Source: Phycisphaerales bacterium (GTDB lineage: Bacteria > Planctomycetota > Phycisphaerae > Phycisphaerales > UBA1924). Taken from it: a DNA stretch of 5,377 bases. Location of the stretch: positions 1 to 5,377 of the forward strand of contig JAIEQQ010000257.1 in NCBI GenBank assembly GCA_019747615.1, in the 5' to 3' direction. The position numbers were made by a program, and so were the translations under genes. This document shows positions 1 to 4,178 of this stretch, piece by piece (the stretch's first letter is position 1; every line of letters begins with the position of its first letter). The notes beneath the pieces were generated by a model. The model saw only the letters and a list, made by a program, of their open reading frames with translations. It was not told the origin of the DNA and did not search any database.

Positions 1-281
1 AGATCGGCGATCGTCCCCAGCAGTTGAGGCAACGCCCCCTCCGCACGCCCGGCTTCTTGACGCCCGATCGCGAACGTGTCCAGGCCGATGCACCCGGTGA
101 CCACGCAAGGCGTGTCAAGCTCGCAAAGGCCGGTCGCCATCTGCCGGATCGTGGCGGGCGTGCCGATCAGCACCACGCCCGTCTTGGGCAAGACGCCCGG
201 CGGCGCATCGGGCAGCGGCCCCAGCACATCGATCTCAAGATCGGACACGGGCAACGCAGCGGGATGGGGCAAGGCGCTCAT
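1..281 (-). CDS. N-terminal part of an unidentified protein, possibly a sugar-phosphate transferase (runs off left edge)
   Basis: An open minus-strand frame starts at ATG 281-279 and reads 93 codons to the window edge without a stop. An in-frame TGA ten codons upstream of the ATG limits any extension. The protein begins MSALPHPAALPVSDLEIDVL. A hydrophobic beta-strand (GVVLIGTP), a helix (ATIRQMATGL), a second strand (TPCVVTGCIGLD) and then PQLLGTIADL follow. This strand-helix-strand order ending in 'LLGTIADL' resembles the nucleotide-binding-like domain before the catalytic part of polyprenyl glycosylphosphotransferases, where the sequence often reads 'vvGfld...vlGt..dL'. That reading is inference and the catalytic part lies outside the window. 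A GDP-mannose gene nearby is compatible with a glycan role. No clear Shine-Dalgarno is present. Opposite-strand frames here look like shadows, being rich in Arg, Gln and His without recognisable motifs. Confidence 0.55.
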   Translation of the reverse strand, partial: MSALPHPAALPVSDLEIDVLGPLPDAPPGVLPKTGVVLIGTPATIRQMATGLCELDTPCVVTGCIGLDTFAIGRQEAGRAEGALPQLLGTIAD

Positions 282-444
282 CAGGTATCGCTCACTTCGT
301 TCGGCGGATCACCAATCATCAGCGACTGAACAACTCCCCTCGTTATCGGCGTTTGCAGCGCCCGAACCGAGCCGGGCGGGCAAGAGATCCGCGAAAATAT
401 CGGTCGGCTGTCCGGCGGAAGTTCGGATTCGCTATGCTCGCCCC
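282..444. other. Divergent intergenic region between the left-edge gene and ruvA
   Basis: This 163-nt gap separates the minus-strand gene from ruvA and should hold promoters for both. The ruvA side has a -10-like hexamer at 433-438. The only AT-rich patch is GAAAATAT around 393-400. Read on the minus strand it gives GATATT or TATTTT, possible -10 elements for the left gene, but I found no convincing -35 at the right spacing. The minus strand also has a purine run GAGGGGAG (334-341) and a 12-codon frame starting at 319 whose TGA overlaps the ATG of the left gene. No other gene is supported here. Confidence 0.5.
433..438 (+). promoter_or_regulatory. -10-like hexamer TATGCT of ruvA, leaderless arrangement
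   Basis: TATGCT (matching TATAAT at positions 1, 2, 3 and 6) ends 6 nt before the ruvA ATG at 445. Initiation about 7 nt downstream of the -10 would fall on the A of ATG, giving a leaderless mRNA. A weak -35 candidate CTGTCC lies at 408-413, 19 nt upstream. The same geometry occurs at two other genes in this window, which is the main support. There is no Shine-Dalgarno sequence in the last 15 nt before ATG. Confidence 0.55.
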
Positions 445-1164
445 ATGATCGCCCGCGTGCGTGGAATCATCGAGTCGATCGAAGGCCAGACGGTGGTGCT
501 GCGCAGTGGGCCGGGGCTGGCGAACGACCCAACCGGCGCCGCGGCCGCCGGGCTCGGCGCTTCGGGCCTGGCGGGCTTTGATGTCTGGCTCGAGGTGATG
601 ACGCCCCAGTACGTCGCCCGACGCTTGGCGACCAGCATCGGTCAGCCGGTCACCTTCTGGACGATGGCCTATCTCGAAGGCCAGAACCAGGGCTCCAGCT
701 TCATCCCGCGTCTCATCGGTTTTTCGACCGCTCGCGAGCGGGAGTTTTTCGAGCTCTTCACCACCGTCAAGGGCATCGGCAATCGGCGGGCGCTGCGGGC
801 GCTTGCGGAGGATCCGGGCGCCATCGCAGGCGCAGTGATGCGGGGCGACGCCAAGGCCCTCACCCAACTGCCCGAAGTCGGCAAGCGCCTGGCCGAGACG
901 ATCATCGCCGAACTCAAGGGCAAGGTGGACGCGTTCGCGGATCTTGAAGTCGAGATCAAGGGCACCGGGCGTCGCGCCGGCGGCGGCGTCGCGCCCACCT
1001 CAACCCGCAGCACCGCCGAAGAAGACGCGGTCGCCGCCCTGATGAACCTGGGCCAGAAGCGCGACGAGGCCGAGCGGAACATCGCCAAGGTCGTCGGCGC
1101 TCACGAGGCCGGGCGGGCGTGGACCGTCGATGAACTCGTGCGCTCGGTTTTCGCCACTCGCTGA
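445..1164 (+). CDS. ruvA: Holliday junction branch migration complex subunit RuvA
   Basis: RuvA binds four-way DNA junctions as a tetramer or octamer and loads the RuvB motor for branch migration in recombinational repair. The 239-residue product starts MIARVRGIIE, the family's usual N-terminus, so I chose ATG 445 although the frame is open upstream to 76. The OB-fold domain spans about 1-93. Two helix-hairpin-helix motifs follow, VKGIGNRRALRAL (108-120) and LPEVGKRLAETI (142-153). After a Gly/Ala/Thr linker (173-190) comes domain III (191-236), which contacts RuvB, with AVAALMNLGQKRDEAERNI. The usual length is about 200. The extra length is a Gly/Ala-rich insert at about 22-44 and a longer loop at 79-89, where the acidic pin sits in E. 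coli. No ruvB or ruvC is in view. The gene is probably transcribed from its own leaderless-type promoter, and the next gene has its own as well. Confidence 0.95.
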   Translation: MIARVRGIIESIEGQTVVLRSGPGLANDPTGAAAAGLGASGLAGFDVWLEVMTPQYVARRLATSIGQPVTFWTMAYLEGQNQGSSFIPRLIGFSTAREREFFELFTTVKGIGNRRALRALAEDPGAIAGAVMRGDAKALTQLPEVGKRLAETIIAELKGKVDAFADLEVEIKGTGRRAGGGVAPTSTRSTAEEDAVAALMNLGQKRDEAERNIAKVVGAHEAGRAWTVDELVRSVFATR

Positions 1165-1185
1165 GCGTCACCCGCTGATTCGCAG

Positions 1186-1216
1186 TTGACTCAGCCCCGG
1201 CGCGAACCGATACAGT
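1186..1216 (+). promoter_or_regulatory. Promoter of the guanylyltransferase gene (TTGACT ... TACAGT), leaderless arrangement
   Basis: TTGACT (1186-1191) matches the -35 consensus at 5 of 6 positions. TACAGT (1211-1216) matches TATAAT at 4 of 6 after a 19-nt spacer. Shifting to GATACA (1209-1214) gives the standard 17-nt spacer with a poorer hexamer. TACAGT ends 6 nt before ATG 1223, so transcription would begin at or next to the start codon. No Shine-Dalgarno is present. This is the best-formed promoter in the window and lies wholly in the 58-nt gap after ruvA. Confidence 0.65.
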
Positions 1217-1222
1217 GCGTCT

Positions 1223-2350
1223 ATGCGATACGCGATGATCATGGCCGGCGGTGCGGGCACGCGACTCTGGCCCATGAGCCGACTGGACAAGCCCAAGCAA
1301 CTGCTGCCGCTGGTGCGCGGCTCGGGCTCCAACACCGCCGCCCGCAGCCTGCTGGAAGTCTCCGCTGCGCGCCTCGACGGCCTCGTGCCGCCGGAACGCC
1401 GCTACATCTGCACCGGCGAGGGCTACCGCTCGCAGATTCGCGAGAGTCTCAGCGCGTTCAGCGATGCCCAAGTCCTCGGCGAGCCCGCGGCTCGCGACAC
1501 CGTCAACGCGGTGGGCTTCACCGCCGCCGTGCTTCACAAGCTGGACAAGGACGCGATCTTCGCGGTCTTCACTGCGGACCATGTCATCGAACCGGCGGAT
1601 GTCTTTCGCGCACGCGTCGAGGCGGGCTTCAAGCTCGTCGAGGCGGACCCGCAGCGACTGGTGACCTTCTCTATCAAGCCCACGCACGCCGCGACGGGCT
1701 TTGGCTACATCGAGCGCGGCTCGCCAGTGCAAGGCGTCAAAGGTGCCGAGGGCGTCGCGTGGCGCGTGGCGCGATACGTCGAAAAGCCGAGCATCGAGCG
1801 TGCGCAGGCGTATGTGCAATCCGGCCACTTCGGATGGTCCAGCGGTATGTTTGTCTGGAAGGCCAGCACGGTGCTCAGCGCGATCAAGAAGTACAAGCCC
1901 GAGTGCTACGAAGGGCTGATGAAGATCCAGGCGGCCTGGGGCACCAAGGACCAGCAGAAGGTGCTGGGCGAGATCTACCCGACGCTCCCGAAGATCAGCG
2001 TGGACTACGCAGTGATGGAGCCCGCCAGCACCAGCGGCGACTTCCCCGTCTGCACCGTGCTGATGGACCTGAGCTGGCTCGATGTTGGCTCATGGCCGAG
2101 CTACGGCGAGACGCTGGTGCCGGACGCCGCGGGCAACCGCGTGGGCGGCTCACTGGACAAGGACCACGCGACGATCGTCAGCGGCAAGAACAACCTGCTG
2201 GTCAGCAGCGACCCAAACCACACGATCGCGGTCCTGGGCTGCGAGGACATGATCGTGGTGCACACGCCGGAAGCAACGCTGGTGATGCCGCGAAGCAAGG
2301 CGGAGGAGTTGAAGGCGCTGCATGGCCTCGTTGACAGCAAACTCAAGTGA
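1223..2350 (+). CDS. manC: Mannose-1-phosphate guanylyltransferase (GDP-mannose pyrophosphorylase)
   Basis: This cytosolic enzyme makes GDP-mannose from mannose-1-phosphate and GTP, feeding mannose, fucose or rhamnose-type glycans. The 375-residue protein has the nucleotidyltransferase signature MAGGAGTRLWPMSRLDKPKQ (7-26). It also has TADHVI (117-122), TGFGYIERG (158-166), YVEKP (185-189), SGMFVW (207-212), SVDYAVME (259-266) and WLDVGSW (285-291). A C-terminal segment (316-360) carries the 'vl...D.ivv.T..atLv' pattern of the family. The isomerase cupin domain of bifunctional ManC/AlgA proteins (about 470 residues) is absent, so this is the single-function form. Several usual residues differ: the NTAP block reads DTVN (92-95) and WNSG reads WSSG (205-208). 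ATG 1223 is fixed by MRYAMIMAGG at the expected distance from the signature. The gene name is by function; 'manC' versus other GMP names is a convention. Confidence 0.93.
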   Translation: MRYAMIMAGGAGTRLWPMSRLDKPKQLLPLVRGSGSNTAARSLLEVSAARLDGLVPPERRYICTGEGYRSQIRESLSAFSDAQVLGEPAARDTVNAVGFTAAVLHKLDKDAIFAVFTADHVIEPADVFRARVEAGFKLVEADPQRLVTFSIKPTHAATGFGYIERGSPVQGVKGAEGVAWRVARYVEKPSIERAQAYVQSGHFGWSSGMFVWKASTVLSAIKKYKPECYEGLMKIQAAWGTKDQQKVLGEIYPTLPKISVDYAVMEPASTSGDFPVCTVLMDLSWLDVGSWPSYGETLVPDAAGNRVGGSLDKDHATIVSGKNNLLVSSDPNHTIAVLGCEDMIVVHTPEATLVMPRSKAEELKALHGLVDSKLK

Positions 2351-2386
2351 CCGTGGCGGCTTCGGCGACAAACGCCGCGCCAGGGA

Positions 2387-2499
2387 CGGCAATCGGGAAT
2401 CGGCAATCGGCAACCGGGGAAAGGCAAGTGCAACGGCGACCCGCCGGCGCGCGAAGGAAGCTCAGCGTGCGTTGGCTTCATCACGATTCCCGATTGCCG
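2387..2499. repeat. Intergenic inverted repeat with 16-bp perfect arms and a tandem duplication
   Basis: CGGCAATCGGGAATCG (2387-2402) is the exact reverse complement of CGATTCCCGATTGCCG (2484-2499). The arms are 81 nt apart. The left arm is also tandemly extended: CGGCAATCGG occurs at 2387-2396 and again at 2401-2410, a 14-nt period, followed by a degenerate CAACCGGGG. The element fills most of the 219-nt gap between the guanylyltransferase gene and ruvX, which holds no supported gene. I see no target-site duplication. Words such as 'AATCGGGAATCGG' recur in intergenic repeats of some GC-rich bacteria (I recall this from Xanthomonadaceae), so this may be one copy of a dispersed family. It could act as an RNA stem or transcript-end barrier, but it has no T-tract. 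Confidence 0.75.
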
Positions 2500-2557
2500 A
2501 TCCGCTGCCCGCCATTCTGAACGCCAACCACCGACCTACGCCGCGGCCATCCTCCGC

Positions 2558-2563
2558 TACCCT
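2558..2563 (+). promoter_or_regulatory. -10-like hexamer TACCCT of ruvX, leaderless arrangement
   Basis: TACCCT (matching TATAAT at positions 1, 2 and 6) ends 6 nt before the GTG at 2570, the same distance as at ruvA and the guanylyltransferase gene. Its sequence alone is weak and no good -35 is visible at 16-19 nt. The call rests on the repeated geometry and on the lack of any Shine-Dalgarno sequence before the start. Confidence 0.45.
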
Positions 2564-2569
2564 GTTCTC

Positions 2570-3076
2570 GTGCGATACCTCTGCATCGATCTTGGCGACA
2601 AGCGCACGGGGCTTGCGGTGGGCGATACCGAGACTTGGCTCGTCTCGCCGGATGATGTCCTCGAAGTGCCGGTGACGCACGACGGGGGGCGGGCGATCTT
2701 GGATGCCCTTGTCCGCGCGGCGCGCGACCGTGGTGCGGGCTCGCTCGTCGTCGGCCTGCCCATCAACATGGACGACACCGAGGGCCCGCGGGCCAAGAAA
2801 GTCCGCGGCCTGGCCGACAAGATCGCCGCCGCGACCGGACTCCAGATCCAATTTCAAGACGAACGCCTCAGCAGCGTTCAGGCCGATTGGCAGATGAGCC
2901 GCAGCGGCATGACCCGCGGCGAAAAGAAATCCCGGCGCGATGCCCTCGCCGCCGCGAGTATTCTCACGGACTTCTTCACGCACTTGAAGGAGCAATCAAC
3001 GCGGGCAGCCGCAGGCTCCGCGGCGGACTCGACCCCAGAATCCGCGCCCGGCGACGCAGCGAATACACAGCATTGA
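2570..3076 (+). CDS. ruvX: RuvX/YqgF family RNase H-fold nuclease (putative Holliday junction resolvase, pre-16S rRNA processing)
   Basis: YqgF-family proteins have an RNase H-like fold. They are annotated as putative Holliday junction resolvases, and the E. coli member acts in maturation of the 16S rRNA 5' end. The 168-residue product has the N-terminal strand-loop IDLGDKRTGLAVGD (6-19), VVGLPINMDDTEGPRA (60-75), QDERLSSVQA (96-105) and RRDALAAASILTDFF (122-136). The three acidic positions expected of the active site are visible as D7, E98 and D124. Core length is normal at about 140 residues. The tail (143-168) is a low-complexity Ala/Ser/Thr/Asp stretch that is probably disordered. The start is GTG, chosen because RYLCIDLG directly follows, as in the family. 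The gene sits 58 nt before the LolA-like gene and likely leads that transcript. Confidence 0.93.
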   Translation: MRYLCIDLGDKRTGLAVGDTETWLVSPDDVLEVPVTHDGGRAILDALVRAARDRGAGSLVVGLPINMDDTEGPRAKKVRGLADKIAAATGLQIQFQDERLSSVQADWQMSRSGMTRGEKKSRRDALAAASILTDFFTHLKEQSTRAAAGSAADSTPESAPGDAANTQH

Positions 3077-3090
3077 ACGTACAACCGAGA

Positions 3091-3107
3091 GCCGGCCAAC
3101 GGCCAGC
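3091..3107 (+). repeat. Short hairpin between ruvX and the LolA-like gene
   Basis: GCCGGCC (3091-3097) and GGCCAGC (3101-3107) can form a 7-position stem with one C-A mismatch around an AAC loop. No T-run follows, so it is not a typical intrinsic terminator. It lies 18 nt before the Shine-Dalgarno of the downstream gene and might tune or separate the two messages. This could equally be chance in GC-rich DNA. Confidence 0.3.
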
Positions 3108-3124
3108 GCCCCGCCACGAGATCC

Positions 3125-3128
3125 AGGA
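3125..3128 (+). promoter_or_regulatory. Ribosome binding site AGGA of the LolA-like gene
   Basis: AGGA lies 6 nt before ATG 3135 and fixes this start over the in-frame ATG six codons later (3153). It is the only convincing Shine-Dalgarno before a main gene in the window. It fits an internal operon position, since no -10-like hexamer occurs at the 6-nt distance used by the three upstream plus-strand genes. Confidence 0.6.
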
Positions 3129-3134
3129 CCACCC

Positions 3135-4124
3135 ATGCCCAACGCACGCCAGATGCCGATTGCCACTCCCAACGCCCGCCGACTCGCAACGCCGCTGGCA
3201 CTCATCTGCGCCGCAGGCGTGACGATCGCGGGAATCTGGCCCGGGGCGATGGCGATGGCCCAGCCCACAAGCGCTCCGACGCCGGTGCCGACGCCCGATC
3301 CCAGCGCGCCCCCGGCGCCGCCGCAGATCCTGCCCGGCACGATCGTCATCAAGCCCGCGCCACCTGCCGACGCAGCCGCGCCGGCCGTTCAGGCGAAGCC
3401 GGATGAACGCACCGAGAAGCTCCTCACAGATATCGAAGCCGCGGACAAGGGGCTCAGCGGGCTCTCGTCCACGGTGCAGTATGTCAAGCGCTTCCCAGAA
3501 ATCCAAGGCGGCGGCACCCACGTCTGGCGCGGCAGCGTTCACTATCGCGAAGCCGCCAAGGGTAAGCGCCAGTTCGCGGTCATGTTTGACACCAAGGTCG
3601 TCGATGACAGCGTGCGCAACGACCGGGAGGAGTACGTCTTCGACGGGCGGTGGCTCATCACTCGGAACCCCGTGGAGAAGCAGTTCAACCGCATCGAACT
3701 GATCAACGACGCCGGCGGCAAAGACCCGCTGAAGATCGGCGAGGGCCCCGTGCCCTTGCCCATCGGCCAGCGCAAGGACGACATGATCGCCCGGTTCACG
3801 CTCACATCGCCGGAAAACTCGCTGGATGGGATCGGCGAGGGAAAAGAGCTCGAATCGCTCCGCTCGCTGCTCAAGAACACCCGCCAGCTCCGCCTGAAGC
3901 CGACCGCCGGCAGCGCCGAGGCTCGCAACTTCCGCGAGATCTCGCTCTGGTATCGCAACGGCGACAATCTGCCCGTCTTCGCTCAAACTTCCAACACCGA
4001 TGACAGCAAGGCCGAGGTGCTGCTGGTCGATATCAAGACGAACGCCGCCGCGGCTCTTGGTGACGCGATGTTTGACACCAAGGCCCCCGCAGGCTGGCAG
4101 GGCGAAGAACGCCCACGACGCTAA
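3135..4124 (+). CDS. Secreted LolA-like protein (outer-membrane lipoprotein carrier fold)
   Basis: LolA carries lipoproteins across the periplasm in an open beta-barrel; LolA-fold relatives bind other lipids or acyl groups. This 329-residue protein has a signal peptide with a hydrophobic run from L17 to about A40, probably cut after AMA at 40 or 42. There is no lipobox Cys. A Pro/Ala-rich linker follows (44-89). The LolA-like domain runs from about 90 to 322: an N-terminal helix (ERTEKLLTDIEAADKGLSGL), strands around 112-153, the hallmark EYVFDGRWLITRNPVEKQF (166-184), and a C-terminal LLVDIKTNAAAALGDAMF (296-313) ending in 'DTKAPAGW', like LolA's 'i..n..i....F.f..P.G'. It is longer than LolA (about 200 residues) because of the linker and extra segments. 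With no LolB or LolCDE in view, the cargo is unknown. It lies between ruvX (58 nt) and the TPR gene (54 nt), probably in one operon. Confidence 0.8.
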   Translation: MPNARQMPIATPNARRLATPLALICAAGVTIAGIWPGAMAMAQPTSAPTPVPTPDPSAPPAPPQILPGTIVIKPAPPADAAAPAVQAKPDERTEKLLTDIEAADKGLSGLSSTVQYVKRFPEIQGGGTHVWRGSVHYREAAKGKRQFAVMFDTKVVDDSVRNDREEYVFDGRWLITRNPVEKQFNRIELINDAGGKDPLKIGEGPVPLPIGQRKDDMIARFTLTSPENSLDGIGEGKELESLRSLLKNTRQLRLKPTAGSAEARNFREISLWYRNGDNLPVFAQTSNTDDSKAEVLLVDIKTNAAAALGDAMFDTKAPAGWQGEERPRR

Positions 4125-4178
4125 CGCCCCACGATCACCCGACTTCGGCGTGGTCCGATGGACCTTTCGAGACCACAC

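Noticed and set aside
24..329. 101-codon plus-strand frame at the left edge
   Set aside because: Arg/His/Gln-rich composition and no motif; the minus-strand frame here has a sensible hydrophobic strand-helix pattern.
76..444. Upstream extension of the ruvA frame (in-frame starts from 76)
   Set aside because: The sequence before ATG 445 shows no family similarity and overlaps the divergent gene, while MIARVRGIIE at 445 is the expected RuvA N-terminus.
956..1828. 290-codon minus-strand frame spanning the end of ruvA and the guanylyltransferase gene
   Set aside because: It is Arg/Ala-rich with no motifs and lies opposite two well-supported genes, so it is a composition shadow.
1186..2334. 382-codon plus-strand frame overlapping the guanylyltransferase gene
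   Set aside because: It is Arg/Gly/Gln-rich without motifs, whereas the 1223 frame shows every main family block.
2363..2377. CGGCG-ACAAA-CGCCG hairpin just after the guanylyltransferase stop, considered as a terminator
   Set aside because: The stem is only 5 bp and no T-run follows, so it cannot be called an intrinsic terminator.
4129..4153. CCACG...CGTGG stem after the LolA-like gene, considered as a terminator
   Set aside because: Five base pairs around a 15-nt loop and no T-tract; not better than chance at this GC content.
4158..4178. ATG 4158 as the start of the TPR gene
   Set aside because: It is in frame but has no better ribosome site than ATG 4179, and 4179 gives the more standard n-region MRQHHTHARVATR once the insertion is removed. 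It cannot be excluded.
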